From Blepharisma japonicum (Eukaryota > Ciliophora > Heterotrichea > Heterotrichida > Blepharismidae), in the NCBI GenBank assembly GCA_949751835.1, contig CATKHK010000083.1, positions 62,001 to 126,000 on the forward strand: a DNA stretch of 64,000 bases, in the 5' to 3' direction. Of this stretch, positions 11,578 through 23,226 are shown one piece after another. The notes under the pieces were generated by a model. It saw only the letters and a program-made list of their open reading frames with translations. It was not told the origin of the DNA and searched no databases. The position numbers and the translations under genes were made by a program. Each line of letters starts with the position of its first letter. The stretch's first letter is position 1.

Positions 11578-13404
11578 ATGGAACAACCAGAAGAACTCCC
11601 TTCAAAAAGAGTTGATCCATCCTCAGAAGATGAATCTAAACCAACAAAAAAGCCAAAAATTCTCCCAGCCTATTTAAACACTCTTCCGTCATCTCCTATG
11701 TATGAAAAAAGCTACATGCACAAATCTTATGTAACACAAATCGCAATTTCTACTTCTTCAGAATTCATAGCAACAGGAAGTGCTGATGGTTTTGTAAATC
11801 TTTGAAAAAAACAGTGGCAAGGTATAGAATTTGTTAAAAAAATCCAAGCTCATAAATCTGAAATTTCCTGCTTAGCAATGTCTCATGATGGTTTAAGACT
11901 TATAAGTTCTGGAAAAAGCGATAACACAATAAAAGTATTTGATGTGATGGGATTTGATATGATAGACATTATTCGTTTAGATTTTTGTCCTATCATTATT
12001 GAATTTGTAAATACAGCAAATTCCCCATGTCCTTTAATAGCATTAGGAGGGAATGATAAAATACAGATATCAAAAATTGGCCAGGAATCAAATTCAATTA
12101 AAACAATTTCAGTTCATAACGGTAATGTAAAGGCTATTAAATTCAATCATATATATTCTACTGTGATTTCTATAGATGATATAGGCTTTATTGAATACTG
12201 AGATGTGGATACTGGGGAAACTCCTGAGGACATCGCTTTTGAATTTAAATTTAAAACACAAACTGATCTATTTGAGCTTGCAAAACTTCAAACCTATGGG
12301 ATTTCCCTCACAATTTCTCCTAATGGCAAGCAATTCGCAATCTGATGCAAAGATCGTGTTATTAGACTTTTTGATTTTTTATCTGGAAATCTCATTGCTA
12401 GTTTTGATGAAAAAATAGAAAAATACCAAGAAATCCAAGCAACTCCAAATTCGCCTTTAAGGCTTGAAAGATTGGAATTCCACAAAAGAATGGCAATAGA
12501 GCGAGATATTGATAAAGACCCTTCAATAATTTCAAACTGCATTTCCTTTGATGAGAGTAATGAAGTTTTGCTATATTCTACTTATATTGGAATAAAATTC
12601 ATTTTAATTTCGGATGGAAGCTTGTTAAAAATCCTTGGGAAAGAAGAATCGGAAAGATTTACGAATATTGCGCTATATCAAGGAAAACCTATGAGAAATA
12701 TGTCAGGAAAAGCAGGAGCAGGAGGCTCCACTTCTCAAGGAGAAAAAGAAATTGACCCTTTAACTATATGCAGCGCTTATAAAACAAATAGATTTTATTT
12801 ATTTTCGAAAAGAGAGCCTACTGATGTTGAAACTGAAAAAAATCAGCTAGGAAGAATAAGAGATATTGTAAACGAACAAATAGAAGAAGAGCAGAAAAAA
12901 GCAATGATTTTGCCAAGATCAAGCATTGAGCTACCACATTCTGCTGTAATTCATACTACAGTTGGGGATATTTATATTAAATTATTTCCTGAAGAGTGCC
13001 CAAAAACAGTTGAAAATTTTGCTGTGCATTCTAAAAATGGCTATTACAACCAATTGACTTTTCATAGAGTTCTTAAAGGATTTATGATACAAACTGGTGA
13101 CCCTAAAGGAGATGGGTCTGGAGGAGAGTCTATTTGGGGAGAAGAATTCGAAGACGAAATAAATGAAAATTTGAAGCATGATAGACCTTTTACTGTATCC
13201 ATGGCAAATAGAGGGCCAAATACTAATGGGTCGCAATTTTTCATTACAACTGTTCCTGCTTCTTGGCTGAATGGAAGGCATACACTGTTTGGAAGAGTCT
13301 ATAAAGGGATGGACGTAGTTTTAACAATAGAAGGAGTGCCTTGTGATAAAAATAGAATTCCTCTAGCAGATATCAGGATAACCCAAATTGACTTAAATAC
13401 TTAA
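11578..13404 (+). CDS. PPWD1: Spliceosomal cyclophilin with WD40 repeats (PPWD1)
   Basis: The 608-aa product has an N-terminal WD40 propeller (about residues 45-330) and a C-terminal cyclophilin-type prolyl isomerase (about 455-608). The isomerase motifs FHRVLKGFMIQTGDP, SMANRGPNTNGSQFFI and WLNGRHTLFGRV include the catalytic Arg and the Trp that allows cyclosporin binding. Length and order match PPWD1, a component of the catalytically active spliceosome. At least three TGA codons fall at WD40 Trp positions (NLWKKQW, EYWDVD, AIWCKD), good evidence for the UGA=Trp code. The gene ends 70 bp from the convergent BAR-GRAM-VASt gene. Confidence 0.96.
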
Positions 13405-13474
13405 TTTAGCTTTGATAATCATTTTAATAATATCAGGTCTAACAATATAAAATCTATAAAAAAAACATTTAATT

Positions 13475-16348
13475 TTAATTTGGCATTTTATAATGATCCA
13501 TTTTGGAAATGAGAACTGAAAGCCGGTTCACATCGTTTTCTAGTCGAGAAAGCCGATTCCAAAAAATTATAAGAATAATTACCAAAATCCCAATAAATAC
13601 CCAGCCCATCCAATTAAAATCGGTATTTTCCTCTTTTATAGGCTCTTTCGCTTTAGGCACTATTTCTTCCACTTTTTCGCCTAAAAATCCATTCACTTTA
13701 TTTTTTACTAATGGGACCCATATTTCATTAATAACATTTATAGTCTCCGCTACACTTGTCCTCTCAATTTTTCCACTAAACATTGTGCTTTTCAAAAACT
13801 CCATTCAATATCTTCCCACAAGGCTAGTTTTTCCATCTACTTCTTTGGCGTGCCATCTTAAATGAGCTTGAAAACAGTCAGAAAAAGGAACTCCACTTGT
13901 TTGTATTAAAATATCAAAAATAAATTCGTTTTTTGATATAAAATAAATAGTTTGCTGCTCATGGACTCCATGAGTTTTGGGCATCATTGGGAATCTTTCT
14001 TTCATAGGCCTTATATAGTCTAAATTCCTAACTGAACTTTCATTTCATAACTCTCCAGGCTGATTAAGATAAAAATCAGGTGCAGGTGGCTCCCATTGTG
14101 TTAATTTCATATCAGTTTCATTTTTCAGCTCCATAAATTTCTGTAAAAATTCTTTAGCAGAATCAGCAAATATAAGCTCAAAAATTTTTTGTGCTGGCAC
14201 ATCAAAACTTAATGGGTCTTTTAGCAGAGTCACTTTAAATAGTGACTCTGGCTTTCTATTGCTGACAGGTTCTGTCTTTACTTTTAGCGTTTTCATGAGC
14301 TTTACTAGCTGTAGTCTTTTTTCTCTTGTTTCTATTTTAAATTCACAAGCAGTTTTCTGAGCTGCGCTCTGTGATGGTTTATTTAGCCTAATCAAATTTT
14401 CCATGGTTGCTTTTGCTTGCTCTCTATATAAAAATGAAGCAAAAATAAATTCAGAGTTATCAGTTGAAACACGTAAAGCGTTATCAAAAATCAGCCCATG
14501 GATCTTTTTTTCGACTTTTTTTATTTCTGCAAATGGAATAGCTAATAAAGTTTCTCTCCCAAAAATAGTTTGGGAGTTAAAATATGAGTGGAAACAAATA
14601 TGAGTAGTTGTGAGATACATACGCCCATGAAGCAGAATCTTTTTAGATAAAGCACAAGCAAAACTTTCCACAAGTGTCGAGCCTGCTTCAAGATTGAATT
14701 TTTGCAAAATTGAATTTTCTTCGACTGGGCTTTGGCAATTTTTATTATCCTCGAATTCTAATGATTGCCTTTGGTTTGAAATTTCTAAGGAAAGATCAAG
14801 AGAGCTCTTTTTTTCATATAAAACCTGATCTTTAAAATCATCTTCTACATTAATATTTTCTATTTCTTGTTTGCCTTTTTCTATTAATGAGTCAATTAAA
14901 TGGTTATATTCTTCTTCTAGCATATGCAAAGTCGCTAAAACTCCTTTAAGATTTTGCAGGTTAGAGGCTTCTGAATTTGTGTTTTCTGCCATACTGCTGT
15001 ATACTTGGTGCTCAGCATTCTGAAATGAATTTTGGATTCTATCTCTGATTTCTAAAGCTTTTTTTTCCTCATTTTTTTTTATTTTTTCAAAATCTTTTAA
15101 GCCTTCTTCTTGGATAATGGCATGATCCCTTATAGACTTCTGCACACTAGTCTGCAGCTTTTTAGCGATAGTTGTTTTCAAGTCTATGAGCGCTTGTAAA
15201 GGTTCACTTCCTTTCTTAGCAATTTCTTTAGAAAATTTAATATGAATTTTAGATATTTCAATAAATGTGTTGCTAAAAATTAGCCATTCTGCTTTGCATT
15301 CTTTTTTATTGGAGTAATAATCAGGAAGCATCAGTGAAACTCCGATTTTTTCAAGACCTTTTCCAAGTGACTCGTCAGCATTCATAATTTCTGATAAATA
15401 AGTTTTAAATCCTTTTAACGCTTTTGACCTGTCTTCATTTGCATTTAGCCTTTGGTCTAATTTTTGCATAAGGTATTCAATTGAGTTTCTTTGTTTATTA
15501 TCTTTATTATTATCAATCATATCAAGCGTAATATTTGCGAGTTCAGCAATTTCGTTATGCTTAATTTCTGACTGTTCTTTTCTTAAAGCCAAAACATTCC
15601 TTACCATACATATAACAGAATGCGCAAGATCATGCAAGGTAATCATGCATTCTTTTTCTAATTCTATATTTTGATAATTCGCTAATTTCAGTACTGTCTC
15701 CAAAATTTCGTGCTTGTGATTAATTAGATCGATCTGCTCCTTCAGCTCCTCTTGTAAGCTTGCACATTCTTTTTTGCTTGAGTTTGATTTTTCTTTAAAC
15801 CGCTGTTCAACCCCCACCTGGAAATTGCTACTCGCGTCATTTTTCGCTTTCGCAAAGGCAGCATGAAGATTTTCACTTTCTTTTACAGCTTTATCATATT
15901 TCGCCTTAATTTTGGTATAATTCGCTTTTGACTTACTCAAGTCTTGCATAGCCTGCTGAGTGTCTTCAACCATCTTTTTCCTCACCTGGCTTGTGTCCTC
16001 AGTGAGTTTTAATATTCCTTGATTAATCATACTATTTAATGACGACGAACTTTTGCTATAGACATCTCCCAACATTTCACTGAAATTTCCGAATTTTTTC
16101 ATGCTTTCTGCTATATTTGTATTGCTTTTGGTTTCTATTTTTAATAAGTAGCTGATTAGGTTTTTTCCACTTCTCGAGAGTGATTTTCCGTATTGATCGA
16201 AATTTATTGTAATGTCAGAAAGAAATGACCCGATGTATTTTATATTTTTCCGAAAATTATCTAAGGAAGTATTCCATAATTCCAGGTATTGCTGTTGCTC
16301 TGGAAATTCAGGCTTTCCACCTGTGAAAAGGTCATTCAAAACATTCAT
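13475..16348 (-). CDS. BAR-like / GRAM / VASt / membrane-anchored lipid-transfer protein (LAM/GRAMD1-like)
   Basis: The product is 957 aa. An F-BAR-like helical region (about residues 1-270) runs into more coiled coil. A GRAM domain (about 548-651) follows, then a VASt (START-like) domain (about 705-875) containing TSGVPFSDCFQAHLRWHA, much like the GRAMD1/Lam signature around VPYHDYF. Next comes a single membrane segment WMGWVFIGILVIILIIFW at about 914-931 and a short C-terminal helix. Two TGA-Trp codons lie in the VASt part. Yeast Lam and animal GRAMD1/Aster proteins with GRAM/PH-VASt-TM sit in the ER at contacts with the plasma membrane and carry sterol; yeast Lam1/Lam3 also carry a BAR domain. 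The same job is the best inference here. Confidence 0.9.
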
Positions 16349-16478
16349 TATTTTAAATTATCAAATTATCTTACAATTATCTTATGAAGATTAGAAATGG
16401 TAAAAGCAATTCTTTATAAATTTGAGCTTGAAAAATACTGGAGTTTTATATCCATTTTCTTTATCAAATACAATTAAA

Positions 16479-18773
16479 TTAATATTCAGCCCTATCTGTA
16501 TTATCTCCAAAAGACATCTGAGATTTCAATCTTGTCGGGGAAGTCGGATTAGGCTTTCCTTGGGTGTAAGTTTGGTGCCGAGGAGACATTTTCCTAGGAA
16601 GCGCGATACAAGTAGAATATTTTGTGTTTCCAGATGAAAAGGCATCTTTTAATATTTGAGCAGCTTTTTGAGGAGAAATTTCGAATTTTCCTCCAGTTTT
16701 GTCATTAACTATATATCATTTACCAATGTTGCTTGCAAGCTTGCCTAATATCGAGTTTCTTTGGGAATTTGCGTCTTCTTTATTTTTTGATTCAAATTTT
16801 TCAAGTTCCAAAGGCGTATATAGCTCTACAAATTCATCAATTTTCATATAGCCGCCTCCCACTCGGACTAATTATATTTTACTTATGATTTTTCCATTCT
16901 CCAACTTAATAAACACTCTTTTGGAGCCAAAAAGATAAATTCCAAGATCTTCTCTTACAAATGGGACTTCAATTTTTCTTGTGTTAACATAATCTGCAAT
17001 AGCCGCATCTACAGGATCATCTTTTACAGCTACATAAACATCAGGTTTACTCTGCAGCTGAGAAACCATTTCTCTTAAAACTTCAATTTCTCCATCCCTG
17101 TCTTCAAGAATTGTTTTTAGTCTATTCGAAATTCGTTGGTTTTGGAGATTATTAGAAGACTCATCTACTAGCTTATTTGTAATGAAATCTATATCATTAT
17201 AAATCTGCTGATTTATGTCTTCATGAATTTCATACATGTGTTCTAGTTCATCTTTTATTTGGTTTTGGTCTTCTTGGGTGCATAAGTGCTCTTCCAGGGC
17301 AGCTTGTTGTGTTTGGAGGTCAGTTTTTTCTTTATTTAATTTTTCTATTTCAGCTTGATGCTTTATCAGCTCCTGTTCAAGCTCAGAATAAGCATCTTGT
17401 AAAGATCTATTACTTTCTAAAAGGTTTTCTTTGTCTTGCTTAGCATATTTTGTTTCAGTTTGGAATTGATTTGTGATATCAAATAGCTTCATATGCAAAT
17501 TTTGGCAGGAAGATTGGTGCTTTTTAGCGATTTCTTCCATTTGGGAGGCTTTGGCTTCAATATTTTTAAATCTGATGGCTTCAAATTTCATTGTGTTATT
17601 TTCTTGCTCAATATGGCCTATTTTTGTATTAAGGGACTCGATTTCTGAATTTTGGCTGGAAATTTTTTGTTCAGCTGAAATTAGGCTATTCTCAAGATCC
17701 TTATTTTTATTAATAATTTCTTCAAATCTCTTATCCATGACTTTTTGTGCTTCTTCATGCTCTTTTAAGCTTCCTAAATATAGACTTCTCAGCTCATCTC
17801 TTTTAAAATTTGCATCCCTTAGCTGCTTTTTTAAAAAATCCATCGCTTTTTGCATCTCTAGAAAATTATTTTCAAAAACACTTTTTACTTGAAGTTGCGC
17901 TTTTAACTGTTCAATCTCATAGTTATTAGCATTAATCTGGATTTCTGCAAGCTTTAGCTTTTCTTTTACTTTTCCAAGCTGATTTCCTAATGAAATATTA
18001 ATCCCTTTAATTTTTTCAAATTCAGCATTTTGGTCTTCAATAATCTCATCAAAACTTATTTTTGTCCTTTCTATTTTTTCAAATAGAAGCTCATGGGCAG
18101 CTAATTCATGCTTCAGCTGATTATGATAATCAATGAGCCTTATCTTGAAAATCTGCAAAACCTTTAACTTTTCGTTTAACCCTAATAAAAGCAGCCTTAA
18201 ATATTCAGCTTGGTGGCTTGATAACTCTCCTTCTCCTAGCCTGAGTTCTTGGAGGCTAAGACCTAACTCTTGTGAGGTAATATCAATGCTGATATTTTCT
18301 GGGTCACATTCTTTAGCTATTTTAAGGACTAATTCATGAGTGTCTTGCAGATTTTTGATATCCTGCTGCATTAGATTGTAAAATTTGTCCTCTCTCATGC
18401 ATTTTAAGCAGCTATTTTTAGGTGTTTTTATCTGTCCAATGAGGTGAAATTTGTTGTCGGTTTGTGATTTCATAGGAATAATCCTTGGTTTTTCAAGGGA
18501 TGCCTGAAGACTAATTCATTTATCGATTTTTGAGCTCTCTAAAGTATTTACTTTTAAAGTTGTTTCGCCGATTTGCTCTATCCCATTAACTAAAGAAAAA
18601 GTAATTGAATTTTGGCATTCATTATTGTCTAAATTAAACAAAATATCTTTGGCTGGCAGAGAAAATCTCTGCACATTTTGGTCGCAGCTTATAATTAGGG
18701 CTAATTCTTCAGAATCAGAAAATTTATCTATTGAGTATTCTGGAATACTGAGTGCTATTTGTTTAAGATCCAT
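16479..18773 (-). CDS. Coiled-coil protein with C-terminal GAR (Gas2-related) domain
   Basis: Exon 1 is 18773-16883 and exon 2 is 16867-16479, giving 759 aa. The N-terminal ~90 residues look like a small β-rich domain. Residues ~100-590 are long coiled coil. The C-terminal part reads FIKLENGKII-IRVGGGYMKIDEF across the splice junction, a clear GAR-domain core (family pattern VRVGGGW-x-TL-x-x-F). GAR domains bind microtubules in Gas2 and spectraplakins. A Ser/Lys-rich tail follows. Without removal of the 15-nt intron the gene appears to stop just before the RVGGG core, and the domain is lost. Two TGA-Trp codons are used. A microtubule-associated cortical or basal-body role is inferred. Confidence 0.85.
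16868..16882 (-). other. 15-nt intron in the GAR-domain gene
   Basis: On the minus strand the sequence is GTAAAATATAATTAG. It carries an in-frame TAA and splits an Ile codon. Its removal creates the RVGGG core. Confidence 0.9.
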
Positions 18774-19249
18774 AATTAATGACAGTTAGCGAAGTTTTCA
18801 ACAAAAAATGTGAGAAAAATATTAATTAAAAAAAGGTTAAACTGCTAGAATTTATAGCTTCAATTTTGGAATATTTCCCTTTATATCTTTATATTAAAAT
18901 TCATTTTATAAATATGACATCAGCAAATATTCTGGCAGACATCATAAGATGATACTAAGAAAAATCTGCTGATATCTATTTATTACAAAACCCTCCCTTA
19001 AAATATTCATTTTTATGATATCCCATTCCATTCCCAGCCTTATTAGCGCTTTCTATCACTTTTCCCATCCATATCTGTTTCACCCTCAGCCTTCAGTCTT
19101 TTCCTTCATGATTTTTTCCTATAATATTGTCTAACCTCCCAGTCCTTATTTTTCCCATTAAAAATCCAGGTTTCTTTAATTTCTTCCCGACAATTTGAAT
19201 TCACATACTGATTAGACCATTTTTGGTTGACCTGTTGAATAATTAAAAT
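18774..19249. other. Intergenic; pyrimidine-rich stretch with two overlapping minus-strand open frames
   Basis: This lies between the divergent GAR gene and the secreted-protein gene. From about 18985 to 19240 the plus strand is unusually rich in C and T and loses the AT-rich look of other spacers. Two minus-strand frames stay open through most of it. One (about 19212-18982) would encode a Lys/Gly-rich peptide starting MWIQIVGKK, but neither is convincing as a gene. An imperfect inverted repeat around ATCAGCA / TGCTGAT lies near 18918-18974. The tract may instead be the promoter of the strongly codon-biased gene downstream. Confidence 0.4.
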
Positions 19250-20212
19250 ATGAGCAAGCTTACACTTATAGTTGTACTTCTCTTTGGATTCTCATGCGGA
19301 AGCGAACTCTATGTCCCACAGTCGTTCTCTGCGGTCGACTACCAAGGTTTTAAGACTTTTATCCAAGCCGTCATGCAAACTTTCGAAGGCTCACAGTATA
19401 CCATGCCTAGCACTTGCCTTAGCCAGACAGTCATTTACCAGCTAGACCACGACATTGTTGCTGCTTTCTTTGCAATTTCTAAAGGACAGACCAAAGCAGC
19501 CGTCGAGAGCTTTGTGGACTTCGCTCAAGATTTAGCCACAAACGCAGGATCAGCATGTGGACTTGAAGAAATTCCAGAATCATGGACCTACACCATCAAG
19601 ACAAACGGAAAATGGAAGATGATCAATGACGTCGTATATCACCACACCATGTTTACCAATGATCTCTTAGGAGTTTTCCAGAGCCTTCTTAAGCTTGAAT
19701 ACCAACAAGCTGGAACTGATCTTGGAGCCATGCTCAAGATTTTCTTAATCCCAGCTCCTCTTAAGCTGGCTTCAGCTCTTTCTTCACCAAGTGCACAAAA
19801 CTTCATTGATGGACTTTTGACTGGCCTTGAAGTAAACTCAGCTCAACCAGGCACTTGCTATCCAGTTTTGGTCTCCACCACAAGCTCAATCTTCAACATT
19901 CTTGCTGATGCAGTTAACGTTTTCACAGGAAAATCCGCTTCAGGAATCAAGAAAATCTTCGAAGACTTCGAACTTATCACCAAGAACCTTGAAAAAGACC
20001 AAGAAAACTGTGACTTCAGCCCACTCTTTGTTCAACTTGACAAACTCTACACCTTAGCTGGCTGGCAAATGGTCCTTAAAAATTATGTTGCTAATGGAGC
20101 TGCCGTTTATCAAAGCACCCAAGTTATTGAGACCTGCAAGACTGACTATACAGCATGCGGAAACGCATTTGGCACTATTTTCAAGCTCTTGATTGGATGG
20201 GGACTTCAGTAA
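19250..20212 (+). CDS. Secreted or luminal protein, lineage-specific, strongly codon-biased
   Basis: This 320-aa protein begins with a signal peptide (MSKLTLIVVLLFGFSCGS). The mature part is helical with six well-spaced cysteines (in STC, SAC, GTC, ENC, ETC and TAC contexts), consistent with disulfides in a secreted or vacuolar protein. No transmembrane segment is seen beyond the signal, and I recognise no family. Codon use stands out: third positions favour C and G (AAG, AAC, ATC, TTC, CTT), every Trp is TGG, and GC content is well above the neighbours. That is what one expects of a very highly expressed gene, for example a granule or major secretory protein. Horizontal transfer is an alternative but nothing else suggests it. 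Confidence 0.88.
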   Translation: MSKLTLIVVLLFGFSCGSELYVPQSFSAVDYQGFKTFIQAVMQTFEGSQYTMPSTCLSQTVIYQLDHDIVAAFFAISKGQTKAAVESFVDFAQDLATNAGSACGLEEIPESWTYTIKTNGKWKMINDVVYHHTMFTNDLLGVFQSLLKLEYQQAGTDLGAMLKIFLIPAPLKLASALSSPSAQNFIDGLLTGLEVNSAQPGTCYPVLVSTTSSIFNILADAVNVFTGKSASGIKKIFEDFELITKNLEKDQENCDFSPLFVQLDKLYTLAGWQMVLKNYVANGAAVYQSTQVIETCKTDYTACGNAFGTIFKLLIGWGLQ

Positions 20213-20325
20213 TCTAACATAATTTGATTAATATTCATATAGATCTAATTTATCATGGAAATCTTTCAAAATACTTTGCTATTTTTTAAACAAAATCCCT
20301 ATTTAATTATAATAAAAAGGCGGTA

Positions 20326-23208
20326 ATGGCTGAACTATCCTCAGTGTTTAACAAATGTTTGTCGCATCAAATCAGCATACGATCTCAAGGTGAGCACGAA
20401 TTAAAGAATTTTGAAGAAAACGTAAACTTCCCTATCATTCTTTATCAGTATTTCACAAATCCTCAGTTTCAAGCGCCATTAGCTCAATTTGCAGCAGTCG
20501 CATTCAAGAATTTCATAATTAAAAAATGGTCTCCTGAGGAAGGAGCACCAATTTTAGACGAGGTAAAAGTACAGATCAGAAGAGTGGTCTTTGGTGCTAT
20601 GCTGACCACCCAGCCAGTAGTTTCTAGTCAGCTGAGAGAGTCAATTGCACACATTGCGAGCCATGATTTCCCAGCACAGTGGCCAGAACTCTTAGATTAC
20701 TTGTATCAAGGGCTAAATTCAGAGAGTTCTTCAAGAGAAGCTATACATGCGACTCTGCAGACTTGTCACAAGCTTTTTAAGAGATATAGGTTCTCATTCA
20801 GGAGTGATGAGCTGTGGCTCGAAATAAAGCTTGTAGTAGACAGATTATTCCCAGTTTACTATGCAGTCGCCCAAAATCTGTTTTCTGCTCTACAAGGATC
20901 AGCCACCCAGCATGAAATAAACCAGAATTTATTGACTTTTGTGCCACTTCTGAAAGTCTTTATTTCCCTCAATGGGCAAGATGTGCCTCAGCAGTTTGAC
21001 GACACTTTGAAGGAATGGATGACTCTTTTCCATTTTTTACTTACTTATCATAGCCAGGTTTTGACTGATGACACTATTCTTTTTGACATGAAAAGCAAAA
21101 TTCTCAAGTGTCTGACACTTTATGCACAAAAATATGACGAAGATTTCGAACCCTTTGTGGAGAATTTCTGTAAAACTGTATGGGAGCTGCTATCAGCAGC
21201 TTCAGGAAGGCAGGAGTATGATAAATTTATAAGCGCTTCTTTGGACTTTTTTAGGGTGGTAACTTATAAGCCACAAATAGCGACCCTTATGCATAGTAAT
21301 CTTGGGTTGTTATTTGGGTCATTAATCCTCCCAAATATGGTTATTTCTGAAGCTGATGAAGATTTAGCAGATGCCGCCAATAACTCAAATACAGATTTCA
21401 TAAAAATGTACCTAGAAGATGCAAATGAAGACACCCGCAGGTCTGCTTGTACTCAATTAATGCGAGCTTTAATCAAACAGTTCCCTGAAGACATCAACAG
21501 ACTTGTTTTTGATACTCAAACTCAGATTTCTGAAGCTTTCCGAGCTAACCCTCAAGCTAACTGAAAACAAATGGACGCTTTAATTTTGCTGCTTTCAGGG
21601 CTATTTCCACTGTTATATACAGCAAAAAATGGAGCCAGCTCTATAGCGACTTCTCCTCAGCATATTTGTCAGCTATTTGAAAATTTTGTGCAGCCACAGT
21701 TAGCAAATCCTAATGCTTTTCCTATTCTGAAAACAAGCTGTTTAAAATTCATTTATGTGTACAGAAACCAATTTCCTCAAGAAATGTTTATAATGCTGCT
21801 TAATCAAGTCTCTGGACTTATTGATAATCAAAATGCTTTAGTTTCTTCATATGCATCAGCTACACTGGAAAGACTTTTAATGGTAAAAAACCAACATATA
21901 AATCAGAACCAAAATCAAAGCCAAGAGCTGCTTATGACAAAAGATCATTTAGCGCCTTGTCTTAAACAGCTGCTACAGTGTTTAGCTAATGCGTCTATGA
22001 AGCATCCAAGGAACTTGTATATCATGAATGCCTTTTTCAGGGTGATTTGGCTTGCCCAGGACACTTTTTCTGCATTTGCAATACCAGCTTGTGACATTTT
22101 TATTGAGTATGTGAAGCAAGTAATGGCAAATCCAACGGACTCAGACCCCAAATTTAATTGGTTAGTATTTGAATGCTTTGCGCTGGTGATGATGAATTCA
22201 AGAGGACCAACTCTGGATGAAATTGAAAGCAAGCTGGAGGTTTTTATGGCTCTAATCATACAGAAATCAAATGCAGAGTTGCTGCCTTATGCTTTTCAGA
22301 TCCAAGCATTGTTTATCAGACTAAAGAGAAGGCTTTCTCAAACTAACATGCAGCTATTAAGCTCAGTGCTTCCTATGAACAACTGGGAAGCTGGAAGCAA
22401 ATACTATGCCCCAACCCTTGTAATTTTCCTCGAAAATGTCCTAAAAGTCCAACCAGAACTCCTTCATAATAACATTTCTGATTTAGCCGCTATCATAAAG
22501 CAGCTTTTCATAATAAATTTAGATGCCCAAGCCTTTAGCTTAGCTACCACCCTCATTGAAACCTACCCAGCAGAGTCAATTTTGCCTTTACTCAGAGAAA
22601 TCTACGTAATTATCTTTACCAAGCTTCACAGCTCTAAAGCTCAAAACATCAGGCTCAGCCAGAAATTCCACAAAGGTGCAATACTTTTTATATCACTATT
22701 AGTGATTAGATATGGCCCTGAAGTTGTAGTATCCTCACTAAACAGTGTACAACAAGGGATTTTTGAGATGTTAATTAAAGGTGAAGTAATTCAGAATTTA
22801 AGGTCAGTAGACACTATTATAGAAAGAAGATGGGTCGCAATAGGAATGACCAATATTTTAGCAGCCAATGCATTAAATCCTGATGTATGGGGAGCTGCAT
22901 GCGTCAATCTTTTAAAGATGATGGAAATTCCGACAAATATAGCCTCAGGGACTATGTATAGCAACGGAAGCGTTGACTTGCCTGAGGAAAACACTTTTCA
23001 GATGGGAAAAGACTCGTTCCAGAAGATTTATAGTGCGGAGGAGCCTTTGCAAGATAAGTTTCGTGATTTCCCGAACGAAAAGATGTATTTCTTGCAGACA
23101 GTGACAAGAGTGCCGCAGTTCTATATGATGATAAGCCCATACCTGGATGAGAGCTCTCAACAAATTTTACAAGTTTATTCGAATTTATATGGAATTCCTA
23201 TAGTTTAA
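20326..23208 (+). CDS. CSE1: Exportin-2 (CSE1/CAS), importin-alpha re-exporter
   Basis: The 960-aa length fits exportin-2 (971 aa in human). The N-terminal importin-β-like domain (FAAVAFKNFIIKKW, HDFPAQWPELL) is followed by HEAT repeats. The segment FIKMYLEDANEDTRRSACTQ and the following NWKQMDALILLLSGLF correspond to the conserved CSE1 region (EGSDIDTRRRA... and WKHKDA...). The Trp of NWKQ is a TGA codon. Exportin-2 returns importin-α from nucleus to cytoplasm together with RanGTP. The stop lies 18 bp from the convergent kinase gene. Confidence 0.95.
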
Positions 23209-23226
23209 TCATATCACATTAAAGCT

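Noticed and set aside
16422-16637. Plus-strand ORF rich in Arg/Ser
   Set aside because: It is a shadow of the GAR gene's last exon and 3' flank on the other strand, with no family match or plausible start context.
18982-19212. Myb-domain gene on the minus strand
   Set aside because: Only one short GR-x-DN-like run resembles Myb; the three Trp spacings are absent and the frame has no convincing upstream part.
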